From positions 305,921 to 369,920 of the forward strand of contig NZ_BMHT01000003.1 of the NCBI RefSeq assembly GCF_014641455.1: DNA of 64,000 nucleotides, in the 5' to 3' direction. The DNA is from Hymenobacter cavernae. GTDB taxonomy: Bacteria > Bacteroidota > Bacteroidia > Cytophagales > Hymenobacteraceae. Within the stretch, counting starts at the first letter, position 1. Every line of letters starts with the position of its first letter. The translations under genes and the position numbers were made by a program. Shown piece by piece: positions 32,509-41,824 of the stretch. The notes under the pieces are model-generated. The model ran no database searches, was not told the DNA's origin, and worked only from the letters and a program-made list of their open reading frames with translations.

Positions 32509-34215
32509 CTACAGCTTGACAAACCGCACCGCACGCGGAGCAGCTTTTTCCGACTGCACCGTGCAGTTGTACACGCCCTGCGTCAGCGGGCCGGGCTTCA
32601 GCGTCACCGCGGCCTCGCTGGTAGCACGGAGCTGCTGCTCAGCGACTAAGGCACCACGCGCATCGTAGATGCGCACGTATAGCGCCTGACCGCGCAGCTC
32701 CGTGGGCAGCACCAAAGCTAGCTCCTCGCCGTGGCTGGGGTTAGGGTACACCACCAACTGCGGCCGGGCCGAAGCGCGGGCGTTAGCCAACGGCATGTTG
32801 GGGTTCGCCAGGTTATAGGCCTTTACGAAATCGGGAATGCCGTAGCCCAGGCTGTTGTCAGGGGCATTTACCTGGTTGCCCGAGCGCTTCAGGTAGAAGA
32901 TTACCTGCTGGGCCGTGAGCCGCGGGTTGGCCTGCCAGAAAGTGGTAGCCATACCGGCCAGAATCGGGCACGAGAACGAGGTACCGCTGCTGCGCACCGA
33001 AGTGCCCGTAGGCGAAATAACGGCCGCAGAAGTACCTAGGGCCGCCAGATCGGGCTTGATGCGGCCATCGGCCGTGGGGCCGTAAGAGCTAAACGAAGAG
33101 CGCACCATCGTGGAGGTAACGGAGCCCACGCTGATGATGGAGTCGGCATCGGCGGGCGCGCCGATATAGCGCCAGGCGGCGGTGCCGTCGTTGCCGGCCG
33201 AGTTGCACACCAGCATGCCCACGCGCGCCGCAATGGTAGCAGCCCGCGACACGATAGTGGTGCGGCCGTTCATGTCGGCGTAGGTGTGGCTCAGGGCCGT
33301 ATTATCGAAGGTGGTGTAGCCCAGCGAAGAGCTGATGACATCGACCCCGGCCGAATCGGCGTACTCGGCCGCAATCAGCCAGTTGGCTTCCTCCACGGGG
33401 CTTTCCGTGTCGGTATCTTCGGTGATCAGCAGCCGGTAGGTTGCCTTGGGCGCGGTGCCGATAAACAGGCCCGTCTGGCTGGCTCCCATCGTCGACAACG
33501 TATTGGTGCCGTGGTTGCTGCGCGTGTACACCGACGTATTTTTTTCTACAAAGTTGAACACGCTGGCAATGCGGTTCTCACTGCGGAGCGTCGCAAACGG
33601 CGAACCCGTGTTTACGCCCGGAAAGCCACCATCGAACACGGCAATCTGCATGCCTTCGCCGCGAAAACCGGCGTCGTGCGCGCGCACCGCCCCGATCATG
33701 TTGGCCTGAATGTAAGCGTTGCCGTAGTCGGCCGGATTACCGGCTTCCTTGGCGCCCGTAGCTGTTTCGGCTTCTTCGGGCTCGTCCTTCACGATGTTAG
33801 ACGCCACGTCCGTCAGGTTCAGCACCTGGCTGCTGCGCACGAAAGCCAACGCGTTGAGGGTGGCCAGCACGCTTTCGTCGCAGGATACCACGGCGGCGTT
33901 GAACCAACGCGAGGTGTACCAGAGCTGCACGCCGGGCACAGCCTTCAACTGGGCCACGTAGCTGGGGTTCACGGGCAGGTCGCGCGACAGCACGGCGATA
34001 CCCTGCTTGGTGCGGCGCTGAATGGCCCGCGTCGATAGAAACGCCTGAGGCTGCGCCGTGCTGTAAGGCGAGCCGGCCTTGTCCTTAAAATAGATCAGGT
34101 ACTTATGTACCGCCGTGGGTTCTACCACAACGGTAGCAGGCGAGGCGGCTACCGCCGCGGGAGCCAGTGCCCCCAGCCATAGCCCCGAGGACAACAGAAG
34201 AGTAGAAATGCGCAT
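32509..34215 (-). CDS. Secreted S8 subtilisin-like protease with type IX secretion sorting domain
   Basis: A 568-aa protease. After the signal peptide (about 1-23) comes a propeptide-like segment, then the S8 domain. The catalytic triad is visible: Asp in MQIAVFDGGFPGVN, His in NHGTNTLSTMGAS and Ser in GTSFSCPILAGMATTF. NSAGNDG is the oxyanion region. The last 85 residues (VVYPNPSHGEELALVLP to APRAVRFVKL) are a type A C-terminal sorting domain, so it should be exported by the T9SS and released or surface-bound. Monocistronic, with a terminator downstream. Confidence 0.94.
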   Translation of the reverse strand: MRISTLLLSSGLWLGALAPAAVAASPATVVVEPTAVHKYLIYFKDKAGSPYSTAQPQAFLSTRAIQRRTKQGIAVLSRDLPVNPSYVAQLKAVPGVQLWYTSRWFNAAVVSCDESVLATLNALAFVRSSQVLNLTDVASNIVKDEPEEAETATGAKEAGNPADYGNAYIQANMIGAVRAHDAGFRGEGMQIAVFDGGFPGVNTGSPFATLRSENRIASVFNFVEKNTSVYTRSNHGTNTLSTMGASQTGLFIGTAPKATYRLLITEDTDTESPVEEANWLIAAEYADSAGVDVISSSLGYTTFDNTALSHTYADMNGRTTIVSRAATIAARVGMLVCNSAGNDGTAAWRYIGAPADADSIISVGSVTSTMVRSSFSSYGPTADGRIKPDLAALGTSAAVISPTGTSVRSSGTSFSCPILAGMATTFWQANPRLTAQQVIFYLKRSGNQVNAPDNSLGYGIPDFVKAYNLANPNMPLANARASARPQLVVYPNPSHGEELALVLPTELRGQALYVRIYDARGALVAEQQLRATSEAAVTLKPGPLTQGVYNCTVQSEKAAPRAVRFVKL

Positions 34216-34328
34216 AGAATGTTGATTGGTTGGTGGTTAAATGTAGGGATTCCCATTTACAATTGACTTTCCCTGCGAAAAGTTTTGCTCAGCCATCTAG
34301 GTTTATCCTATAAAATTGCGCACAAAAA

Positions 34329-34356
34329 AGCGGCTGGTACCCTGTGCCAGCCGCTT
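34329..34356 (-). terminator. Terminator of the lipoprotein gene at 34387
   Basis: AAGCGGCTGG (34329-34338) pairs perfectly with CCAGCCGCTT (34347-34356), preceded on the plus strand by AAAA, i.e. a U-run in the minus-strand transcript. Confidence 0.83.
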
Positions 34357-34386
34357 CGCTTACTGTAATTATTTCTTACCGGAACG

Positions 34387-35151
34387 CTACAGCTTCCCAG
34401 ATTCCACCAGCGTTTCCGAGCGCACACGACCTAGGTAGATGTACGACTTGTTCGGCACGCAGGCGCCCACGGGGCAGTAGAAATAGCGCCGCCGCACCCG
34501 GTACACCAGGCCCACGTTCCGGGCGTACACCTGCCGGAACTTGGCTACTTGCAGGATGCCATCGTCGATGGTTTGCCCCTCCGAGTTCACGCCGCTGTCT
34601 TCCGTGGTCACGGTTTGCTCGTAGTGCACAGTTTGGCCGTTGGTAGTGGCGTCGAAGGGCTGACCGGCGCGCACGTAGCTGCGGTTATGAAACGTGACGG
34701 TATCCAGGGTATTATAAGCATCACGGTTCCAGGAGGTTCCTTCCTGCACGGGAAACACCAGCTCCACCGTGCGCCGGTTGTTGCGGGTCAGCAGCACGGT
34801 TTGCATGGAGGGGTTTACCTGCATCACGCTGTCATCTTTCCAGGCATCGGTGGTGAGCGTGCGCCGGGAGCGTACCACGCGGTAGGCCAGCTTGCCGGCG
34901 GCATCCGTGAAACTTTCCGTGATTCGCTCCCGAAACTGGTAGCGCGTTACGCCTATCACGTTGCTGTTCCAGGTGCTGTCGATTACGTTGTAAATCCGGT
35001 ACGTGCCGACTTCCACCGGGTAATACGCGGCGCCGGTTTCCAGGCCCGGCTCCAGCTCCGTTTTGCAGCCCGTGGTGGCGGCCAGCGCCAGCAGACTCAC
35101 GCCCAACAACCCACGCTGCAACCCGTGGAAAAAAGTAAACCGCTGCGGCAT
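34387..35151 (-). CDS. Lipoprotein of unknown function (254 aa)
   Basis: An exported lipoprotein with signal LLGVSLLALAATTGC (lipobox ATTGC). The mature part is beta-rich: GAAYYPVEVGTYRIYNVIDS, GVTRYQFRERITESFTD, VELVFPVQEGTSWNRDAYN, QTIDDGILQVAKFRQVYARN, YIYLGRVRSETLVESGKL. The opening 'YYPVEVGTYRIYNV' pattern occurs in many Bacteroidota lipoproteins that precede or follow secreted proteases, but no function is known. A single Cys pair (FYCPVGACVPN) near the end could form a disulfide. It stands alone with its own terminator. Confidence 0.82.
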   Translation of the reverse strand: MPQRFTFFHGLQRGLLGVSLLALAATTGCKTELEPGLETGAAYYPVEVGTYRIYNVIDSTWNSNVIGVTRYQFRERITESFTDAAGKLAYRVVRSRRTLTTDAWKDDSVMQVNPSMQTVLLTRNNRRTVELVFPVQEGTSWNRDAYNTLDTVTFHNRSYVRAGQPFDATTNGQTVHYEQTVTTEDSGVNSEGQTIDDGILQVAKFRQVYARNVGLVYRVRRRYFYCPVGACVPNKSYIYLGRVRSETLVESGKL

Positions 35152-35185
35152 AGAAGCAAACAGAAACCTAGGTGGTAGCTAGAAT

Positions 35186-35219
35186 TCACTAGCCCGAAGG
35201 GCGCCCTCTGAGCTAGTGA
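35186..35219 (-). terminator. Weak hairpin after mnmA
   Basis: TCACTAGC (35186-35193) pairs with GCTAGTGA (35212-35219), with a GC-rich inner part. It lies 14 bases past the mnmA stop; there is no strong T-run. Confidence 0.45.
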
Positions 35220-35232
35220 TGATCTATATAAA

Positions 35233-36384
35233 TCAGACGGTCAGCGCGGTAGCGCCCGTCGTGGCTACCGGAGCTTCGCCAATAACGTGCCGTTCTATCC
35301 AGCCGCCGCCCAGCACGTCGTTGCCGTCGTAGAACACGGCCGCCTGACCGGGCGTGATGGCGTGCACGGGCTGCTCGAAGTAGACGTGAATCTTGTCGCC
35401 GATCTGCTCCAGAAACGCCGGCGCACCGTCGTGGTTGTAACGGATTTTGGTGATGCTCGGCACCAGGCCGCGACCTTCCAGCGAGGCATACTTACCTAGG
35501 TTCAGCTTGCCCACGATGGTTTGGGAGCTGGCCAGCTCGTCGTAGTTGCCGAGCACGACCTGGTTGGTTTCGGGCCGAATCTCGGTTACGTAGGCCGGGA
35601 AGCCCAGCGCAATACCTAGGCCTTTCCGCTGCCCGATAGTATAAAACGGGTAGCCTTCGTGCTTGCCGATTACGGTGCCGTCGCGCAGGATGAACTCGCC
35701 GCCGGCTACGCGGGCTTCCAGCCCTTCCACGCGCCGCCGCAGGAAACCGCGGTAGTCGTTATCCGGGATAAAGCAGATTTCGTAGCTCTCGGGCTTGTTC
35801 ACCAGCTCGGTGAAGCCACGGCGGCGCGCCTCCTCGTAGATTTCGGTTTTGCGCATGCCGCCAAGCGGAAACATCGTGCGGGCCAGGCTAGCTTGCGAAA
35901 TACCCCACAGCGCGTAGCTCTGGTCTTTGTTGTCGTCGAGGCCTTTGCTAATCACGTAGCGGCCGTTTTCCTCGCGGATGTTGGCGTAGTGACCGGTGGC
36001 AATGAACTCGCAGCCCAGCTGATCGGCGCGGCGCAGCAGGGCATCCCACTTGATGTGGGTGTTGCAGAGCACGCACGGGTTGGGCGTGCGGCCGGCCAGG
36101 TACTCGTCGGTGAAATTGTTGATAACGAAGTCCCCAAACTCCTCGCGGATGTCGATGATGTAGTGCGGAAAACCTAGCTCTACGGCAATGGCCCGCGCGT
36201 CGTTGATGGAATCGAGGGAGCAGCAGCCCGTTTCCTTCTTAGAGCCGCCCGCCGTGGCGTAGTCCCAGGTTTTCATGGTCATGCCGACTACTTCGTAGCC
36301 TTGCTCGTGCAGCAATACCGCTGCCACCGAGCTGTCGATGCCGCCGCTCATCGCGACGAGCACCCGTCCTTTGGTCGTATTCAT
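35233..36384 (-). CDS. mnmA: tRNA-specific 2-thiouridylase
   Basis: A 383-aa ATP-pyrophosphatase that thiolates U34 of tRNA-Lys, -Glu and -Gln. The PP-loop is VAMSGGIDSSVAAVLLHEQG, followed by GMTMKTWDY. The first active-site cysteine is in PNPCVLCNTHIKWDALL and the second in ESYEICFIPDNDYRGFL. It also has ATGHYANI, DQSYALWGISQASLARTMFP and the C-terminal beta barrel (ITPGQAAVFYDGNDVLGGGW). Complete and of usual length. Confidence 0.97.
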   Translation of the reverse strand: MNTTKGRVLVAMSGGIDSSVAAVLLHEQGYEVVGMTMKTWDYATAGGSKKETGCCSLDSINDARAIAVELGFPHYIIDIREEFGDFVINNFTDEYLAGRTPNPCVLCNTHIKWDALLRRADQLGCEFIATGHYANIREENGRYVISKGLDDNKDQSYALWGISQASLARTMFPLGGMRKTEIYEEARRRGFTELVNKPESYEICFIPDNDYRGFLRRRVEGLEARVAGGEFILRDGTVIGKHEGYPFYTIGQRKGLGIALGFPAYVTEIRPETNQVVLGNYDELASSQTIVGKLNLGKYASLEGRGLVPSITKIRYNHDGAPAFLEQIGDKIHVYFEQPVHAITPGQAAVFYDGNDVLGGGWIERHVIGEAPVATTGATALTV

Positions 36385-37070
36385 AGAAGTTGGAAAAACG
36401 CCCGGAAGTCCAAAGTTTCCGGCCGCAGTAGGATACCCGCTGATAAAAACCGCGCTTCCGCCTCAAATTAAGGCTATTCGCTTTCAGCAGGAAGACAACA
36501 ACGCAACACCGATTGTGTTGGTGCCCTTTTTACGGTGCAAAGTTAACGCTACGCTGCCAAATGACTGCACTTATAGGCCGGCGCCGGGCCCACCGCTTAC
36601 GACTCGCCTCACCCGCACCATATACTTGCGCTATAAAATCCTTACTGGGCACCTGTAGCTTTTCCCCCGGCGTGCAGCTGCTACCTGAGCAGTGGAACAA
36701 GGCCGACCAGAGCATGCGCGGCACCAGCAAGGAAGCAGCTGCCCGTCCTAGGTACTACACCGGGCGAGAGTAGCCGGCACGCCGATGGTCTATCTTCCGC
36801 CTATCCGCAGCAGGGTACAGCTAGCAGAATGAGGGGCTGCCTCAGCCGCATTTAGCTTAGCCATGATCAGTAAAAAGGTTAGAGGGTGTGGGAAGTGGTC
36901 AGTGCCGCAGCTGACTTGGCTATACGCCCCTGCAATCAAACAGCGGGTTATGGATCTTCCAGGATGCCACGGGTATCACAAGCAACCCTAGCTCTTCTGT
37001 AAGAACTTCTTGGTTTTCACGCCGTACAGTGAGCGGGGCGCCTGCTTTGAGGCAGGTTCTTCCTTTTGTG
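36385..37070. other. Gene-free gap upstream of the DUF389 gene
   Basis: About 690 bases with no supportable coding region. It must hold the mnmA promoter at its left end. A CCTAGG lies at 36747-36752 and a GCCTGC-TTTGA-GGCAGG hairpin near 37040. Short frames on both strands lack recognisable features. Confidence 0.45.
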
Positions 37071-37101
37071 AAAGCCTGCTGGTTCTGTCAGTAGGCTTTT
37101 T
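37071..37101 (+). terminator. Terminator-like hairpin just before the DUF389 gene
   Basis: AAAGCCTGCT (37071-37080) pairs, with one mismatch, with AGTAGGCTTT (37090-37099), followed by TTTT. It ends 26 bases before the DUF389 start, so it may terminate an upstream transcript or act as a leader element. Confidence 0.55.
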
Positions 37102-37126
37102 GCGTCTCAGCGCCTTACTCCTACTC

Positions 37127-38056
37127 ATGCATCGTACCCTAGAACTCACCGTCCCCGCCGCCGTCACCGACACCCTGCAGCACGAGTTAGCCGCCCTCGA
37201 CGAAGTTATTGGCCTGAGCGTCTTGCGCGGGGCCTCGCTGAAGCCGGCCGGGGATGTGTTGACGGTGCACGTGCTCAACCGCGGGGCCGATGAGGTGCTG
37301 CGCCGCGCCAGGGCGGCCGTGCCCGACCGCAACGCCTTGAGCGTGGTCACCAGCGAGGTGGCCAGCTTCATTGCCCCGGCCGATCACCACACGGTAGATG
37401 ACGACCGCGACGAGGCGATTTGGGAAGAGATGGAAAGTGGCCTGCGCCACCAAGGCCGCATTACCACCAACTACTTGCTGCTGATGGCGCTGGGCGGCAT
37501 CATCGCCGCCGTGGGGCTCGTGTCCGAGCCGGTGCCCCAAGCCGTGGCCTTTGTGGCCTCGGCCGTGATTGCGCCGGGCTTCGACCCGATGACGAAAATA
37601 CCGTTGGGCCTAGTCCTGCGTCATTGGAGCTTAATCCGGCGAGGCGTGGAATCGGCGCTGGCCGGGTATGCTGTACTCATCGTGGCGGCGGCAGCCACCA
37701 TGGGCGTCTTAGTGGCTACGGGGGAAACCAGTAGCCAAATGCTGGCGAGCAATTTGGAAGTACAGCACCTGGCGCATCCCAAGCTAACCGAGCTGCTGGT
37801 GGCTGCTTCCGGGGCGCTGGCCGGTGTGGTGATGCTGGCAGCCTTCCGGCGCAGCTTTCAGGCTGGGCCCCTGATTGCCATGGCTTTTATTCCGGCCGCG
37901 GCGCTGATCGGCGCCGGGCTCGTGGTAGGGCGCCTGGATTTAGCATGGGAAGGCCTGGAGCGCTTTCTGGCAGACTGGGGCTTTATCATTGCCCTAGGGG
38001 TGCCATTTTTGTGGCTCAAGCAGCGGCTGGTGCACCGGCGGGAGCCGCTGGTTTGA
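37127..38056 (+). CDS. DUF389 (TIGR00341-type) membrane protein
   Basis: A 309-aa protein with a cytoplasmic N-terminal part (1-115: ferredoxin-like strands MHRTLELTVPAAVTDTL, VIGLSVLRGASLKPAGDVLT) and a C-terminal membrane part with five or six spans. DUF389 hallmarks are TTNYLLLMALGGIIAAVGL, ASAVIAPGFDPMTKIPLGLV and AMAFIPAAALIGAGLVVGRL. Function is unknown; a transport role is suspected for the family. ATG at 37127 is chosen because the open upstream frame overlaps the hairpin region. Monocistronic. Confidence 0.87.
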   Translation: MHRTLELTVPAAVTDTLQHELAALDEVIGLSVLRGASLKPAGDVLTVHVLNRGADEVLRRARAAVPDRNALSVVTSEVASFIAPADHHTVDDDRDEAIWEEMESGLRHQGRITTNYLLLMALGGIIAAVGLVSEPVPQAVAFVASAVIAPGFDPMTKIPLGLVLRHWSLIRRGVESALAGYAVLIVAAAATMGVLVATGETSSQMLASNLEVQHLAHPKLTELLVAASGALAGVVMLAAFRRSFQAGPLIAMAFIPAAALIGAGLVVGRLDLAWEGLERFLADWGFIIALGVPFLWLKQRLVHRREPLV

Positions 38057-38293
38057 GGAGCCTGGCTGGTCCCTGGAGCAAGTAGTTGCAGCCTCTACTC
38101 CACCCACGTGCAGGTTTGCTGTAGACTTAACGCCAGCTTATTTGCTTAGCTTAACCAGGAAGTTTGCGTACGCGTAGGCCCCCTGGGAAGGTGATTGGCA
38201 GCTTCCAGCAAACCCGGCTAGTCTTGGCAGCATCCTACAATCCTCCTAGAAGCCCGTACCTTCACGTGCTACCGTTGCTGCTGCCCTTGCCTT

Positions 38294-39961
38294 ATGCCTG
38301 CCGTTCCGTTTCCGTTTTACTCTGATGCTGCTGCCCTGGAACCCTTTGGCCCTGCACCCGAGATACTCGGCGAGTTACTAGCTGTCTCGCTTACTGGAAT
38401 CATCTTTTACACCCCGATCTACGACCCAGCGGGCGAAATCGACGATTTCACCTTTGTGTATCTGAATCCTACGGCCCAGCGCATGATGCAGATGCCCGAG
38501 CGCCCGACGCTCACGCACAACCAGCAGTGGCCCCACAGCCGGCAGCAGGGCACGCTCGCGTTTCACATCGACGCGTTTGAGTCGGGCCAGCCCCGGGAGC
38601 TCAACATCAACTACCAGCTCGATGGCTACGACAACTACTATCGCCTAGCGGCCCGGCGCTCGGGGCAGGGCCTGCTCGTCAGTTTCACCGATACCGCCGA
38701 CCAGCCCCGCTCCCCGGTCGAAATGGCGCTCCGCGAAAGCCAAGCCGCCGAAAAGGCTGCGCGCGCCGATGCCGAGGCTCAGCGGCAGCACTTTTACGAG
38801 GTGCTGATGCAGCTGCCCGCCAGCGTGGCCACGCACCACGGGCCCGCCCTCGTCTACGAGCTAGCCAATGCCCGCTATCAGCAGCTCTTTCCGTCGCGCC
38901 AGATCCTAGGTTTACCGGTCCGGGAGGCTCTGCCCGAGTTGCACGGGCAGAGTATTCTGGAAAAACTGGACCATGTGTACCAGACCGGCCAGGCGTATTA
39001 CGACCTAGAGCAGGAAACGTGGGGAGATTTCAGCGGCAGCGGCCAGCTGGAGCAACGCTACTTCAACGTCTTTATCCAAGCCCTGCGCGACGCGCAAGGA
39101 GAGGTGGACGGCTTGCTTAGTTTTGCCTTCGACGTGACCGAGCAGGTGCGGGCCCGCCAGCAGGTGCAGCAGCTCAACCAGGAGCTAGAAGCCCGCGTGC
39201 AGGAGCGCACCGAGCAGCTCCAGGTCACGAACCAGGCGCTCAACGACCGCAACGACCAGCTGCGCCGCACCAACGTGGACCTCGACAACTTCATCTACAC
39301 GGCCTCCCACGACCTAAAAGCGCCCATCAGCAACATTGAAGGCCTGCTCTACCTGCTCGAGGAAGAACTCCCCGCCGAGCTAGCCGCTGGCGAGTCGCTC
39401 GAACCCATCTTGGCGCGCATGCACGGCGCGGTGGAGCGCTTCAAGCGCACCATCGGCCACCTGACCGACGTCACGAAGCTACAGAAAGAGCACGCCCCCG
39501 TACCCGCCGCCCTGAACCTAGCCGCGGTGATAGAGGAGGTCCGGCAAGATTTACTCCCCGTCATTGAGCAAGTAGGAGCCCGCTTGTGGGTGGAGGTTGC
39601 CGCCTCGCCGCCTATTCTATTTTCGGAGAAGAACCTGCGCTCGGTGGTCTACAACCTGCTCAGCAACGCGCTCAAGTATCACGCGCCGGACCGCACGCCC
39701 CACATCGATGTGCGCGCTCATGTGCGAACCGGCTACACCGTGCTAGAGGTGCATGACAACGGGCTAGGAATTGAGGCGGCGCACCAGGCCAAGCTGTTCA
39801 CCATGTTTCAGCGCTTCTACACGCACGTGGAGGGCTCCGGCATTGGCCTCTACATGGTGAAGCGCATGGTGGAAAACGCCGGGGGCCGCATTGAAGTACA
39901 CAGCCAGATTGGCGCGGGCACCACGTTTTTTGTGTTCCTGCCGCAAGCGGTCACCCGCTAG
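38294..39961 (+). CDS. Soluble PAS histidine kinase 1 (555 aa)
   Basis: A cytoplasmic sensor kinase with no membrane segment. Unit 1 (about 15-140) starts LLAVSLTGIIFYTPIYD and is shared with the kinase at 41819. Unit 2 is a PAS fold (about 170-305: FYEVLMQLPASVATHHGP). A coiled coil follows (VQQLNQELEARVQERTEQLQ), then HisKA with YTASHDLKAPISNIEGLL, phospho-acceptor H339. The HATPase has N-box VVYNLLSNALKYHAPD, G1 VHDNGLGIE and G2 VEGSGIGLYMVKRMVE. The receiver gene starting 27 bases downstream is the probable partner. The signal is unknown; such kinases often sense small molecules, redox or light. Confidence 0.92.
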   Translation: MPAVPFPFYSDAAALEPFGPAPEILGELLAVSLTGIIFYTPIYDPAGEIDDFTFVYLNPTAQRMMQMPERPTLTHNQQWPHSRQQGTLAFHIDAFESGQPRELNINYQLDGYDNYYRLAARRSGQGLLVSFTDTADQPRSPVEMALRESQAAEKAARADAEAQRQHFYEVLMQLPASVATHHGPALVYELANARYQQLFPSRQILGLPVREALPELHGQSILEKLDHVYQTGQAYYDLEQETWGDFSGSGQLEQRYFNVFIQALRDAQGEVDGLLSFAFDVTEQVRARQQVQQLNQELEARVQERTEQLQVTNQALNDRNDQLRRTNVDLDNFIYTASHDLKAPISNIEGLLYLLEEELPAELAAGESLEPILARMHGAVERFKRTIGHLTDVTKLQKEHAPVPAALNLAAVIEEVRQDLLPVIEQVGARLWVEVAASPPILFSEKNLRSVVYNLLSNALKYHAPDRTPHIDVRAHVRTGYTVLEVHDNGLGIEAAHQAKLFTMFQRFYTHVEGSGIGLYMVKRMVENAGGRIEVHSQIGAGTTFFVFLPQAVTR

Positions 39962-39988
39962 TTTCTTTATTTTGCTTACTGCTTTTCT

Positions 39989-40402
39989 ATGGCGGCTATT
40001 TCCTGCACCCTGCTCGTGGACGATGACGAAACCACGAATTTTCTGAATCAAATACTGCTGCGGCGCATGGCCGTCACGGATACCATCCTAGTGGCCCAAG
40101 ATGGCCGGCCGGCCCTCGAGGTGCTACACACGCACTGTGCCGCTGGCGCCTCCCCCACTTGTCCGGCGCTTATTCTGCTGGATATGAAAATGCCGGGCAT
40201 GAACGGCGTGGAGTTTCTGCAAGCCTACACGCAGCGGCCCGCCGAGCAAAATCCGGCCGTGGTCATCATTATGCTTACCACGTCGCTGAACCCCCAGGAT
40301 GTGGTGAAGATGCAAGGGCTGCCCATTGCCGGCTACCTGACCAAGCCACTGACCCGGGAAAAAGTAACGACTTTAATTCAGGAGCATTTTCCCCAAACCT
40401 AG
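39989..40402 (+). CDS. Single-domain response regulator 1 (137 aa)
   Basis: A stand-alone CheY-like receiver of the Rcp1 type found beside phytochrome-like kinases. Acidic pocket TLLVDDDETTNFLNQILLRR, phospho-acceptor D65 in ILLDMKMPGMNG, switch Thr in IIMLTTSLNPQD and conserved Lys in YLTKPLTREKV. It has no output domain, so it acts by binding other proteins or as a phosphate relay. About 45% identical by eye to the receiver at 44458. Confidence 0.94.
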   Translation: MAAISCTLLVDDDETTNFLNQILLRRMAVTDTILVAQDGRPALEVLHTHCAAGASPTCPALILLDMKMPGMNGVEFLQAYTQRPAEQNPAVVIIMLTTSLNPQDVVKMQGLPIAGYLTKPLTREKVTTLIQEHFPQT

Positions 40403-40507
40403 CCCCTACTCGCAGACAGCACGGGCAATACAGAACGCCTGGGCACAACCGCCCGCCGGTTCTCGCGAAAGCACCTACCTTTAGCCACGTACTGCTTTCC
40501 CCTGCTT

Positions 40508-41596
40508 ATGTCCTCTGTCGCTGCTTCCTTCGAGAGCTTTCTGCACGATGCTCCGCAGCTCTTCTTTGTCTATGAGCTAGGTGAGCAGCACGTTAGCTAC
40601 GTGAACCCGGCTTATGAGCACCTGCTGCAAGGCCACTGCGCCCAGGTAAACGAGGAGCTGCCGGTCTTGCTCGCCCGCGTGCACCCCGATGATCAGGAAC
40701 ACGCCGCCGACTGCTGGCAGCGCTGGTGCGCCGGGCAGCTGCACGAGCCCTTCGAGCTGCGCCTGCGCACGCCCCAGGGAGAAGACCAGCACCTTTGTGT
40801 GACGCCGCATCGGCGGGTAGAGGCTGAGAGTACGACGCAAGTAGTGGGCTTGGTCGATGATATTACGGCCACCAAGCGCATGCTCTGGCACGCCGACAAG
40901 TACAACTCCAAGAAGAACACCACCCTGGAGATTCTCTCCCATGACCTAGCCGGTCCTTTCTCAGTGCTGGAGCAGATGAGCGACTATTTCCGCGAGGTAA
41001 CGGCGCCGCTGCAAAATCCAGAACTCACGGGACTGATCGAGCACATGCGCATCCTCTGCGGGAACAGCGTGAACCTGATTCGCGACTTTATCGACGAGGA
41101 GTTTCTGGATTCGGTGCACATTACCCTCAAGCGCGAGCGGGTAGATCTGGTGGAAAAACTACGCTTGGTGCTGGAGCAGTACCAGGGCGGGGAGCGTATG
41201 CTCGGCCAACGGGTTGTCTTTCAGGCAGAGCAAACGCCGCTCTACGTGGAGATGGACCAAAACAAGTTCATGCAGGTAATCAACAACCTGTTCAGCAATG
41301 CCATTAAGTTCACCCCGGAGGGAGGCACCATCACGGTGGCCGTGAGCCGTGAGGAAAGCCAAGCAGTAGTGCGTGTAACCGATACGGGCATCGGCATTCC
41401 TGAGGCGCTGCAACCCGGGCTGTTTGAGAAGTTCACCAAGGCGCAGCGCCCTGGCCTGCACGGAGAGCGTAGCACGGGCCTGGGCATGTCCATTATCAAG
41501 ACCATTGTAGAGTTGCACGAAGGCGCCATCACGTTCCACAGCCAGGAAGGTGTGGGGACTACCTTCGTCATTACCCTGCCCGCGCTGCTGGCTTAA
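40508..41596 (+). CDS. PAS histidine kinase 2 (362 aa)
   Basis: The shortest kinase of the array: one PAS domain of the fold-3 type (about 8-125: FLHDAPQLFFVYELGEQHVS, HVSYVNPAYEHLLQGHCAQV, RVHPDDQEHAADCWQRW, VVGLVDDITATKRM), a HisKA domain with EILSHDLAGPFSVLEQMSDY (H145), then HATPase with NNLFSNAIKFTPEGGTI, TDTGIGIPEALQPGLFEKF and STGLGMSIIKTIVE. Its HisKA differs from the ASHDLKAP type of the other three, so it is not a recent duplicate. No membrane segment. It lies about 100 bases after receiver 1. Confidence 0.92.
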   Translation: MSSVAASFESFLHDAPQLFFVYELGEQHVSYVNPAYEHLLQGHCAQVNEELPVLLARVHPDDQEHAADCWQRWCAGQLHEPFELRLRTPQGEDQHLCVTPHRRVEAESTTQVVGLVDDITATKRMLWHADKYNSKKNTTLEILSHDLAGPFSVLEQMSDYFREVTAPLQNPELTGLIEHMRILCGNSVNLIRDFIDEEFLDSVHITLKRERVDLVEKLRLVLEQYQGGERMLGQRVVFQAEQTPLYVEMDQNKFMQVINNLFSNAIKFTPEGGTITVAVSREESQAVVRVTDTGIGIPEALQPGLFEKFTKAQRPGLHGERSTGLGMSIIKTIVELHEGAITFHSQEGVGTTFVITLPALLA

Positions 41597-41824
41597 CACG
41601 GAGTAAGGGGGTTCGTTAATCGGGCCTTGAGCGCGGCAGGTGGAGCTAGGTACTGATGCTCTCGCCAGGCCGAAGTGCTGCAGGAACAAGAGCTCGGGAC
41701 AACTTCAACGAAAGCAGCAGCTATTGACGGACAACAAGTTTGACACGACCTAAACGCAGCAGACGAGCGTAATGTGGTACCTTAGGCCGTTCTTGTTATC
41801 TGCTGCCTTTATTATTTAGTGTCT

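Noticed and set aside
36513..36773. An 86-codon plus-strand frame in the gap before the DUF389 gene
   Set aside because: Arg/Cys-rich random-looking composition, no promoter or terminator fit, no domain.
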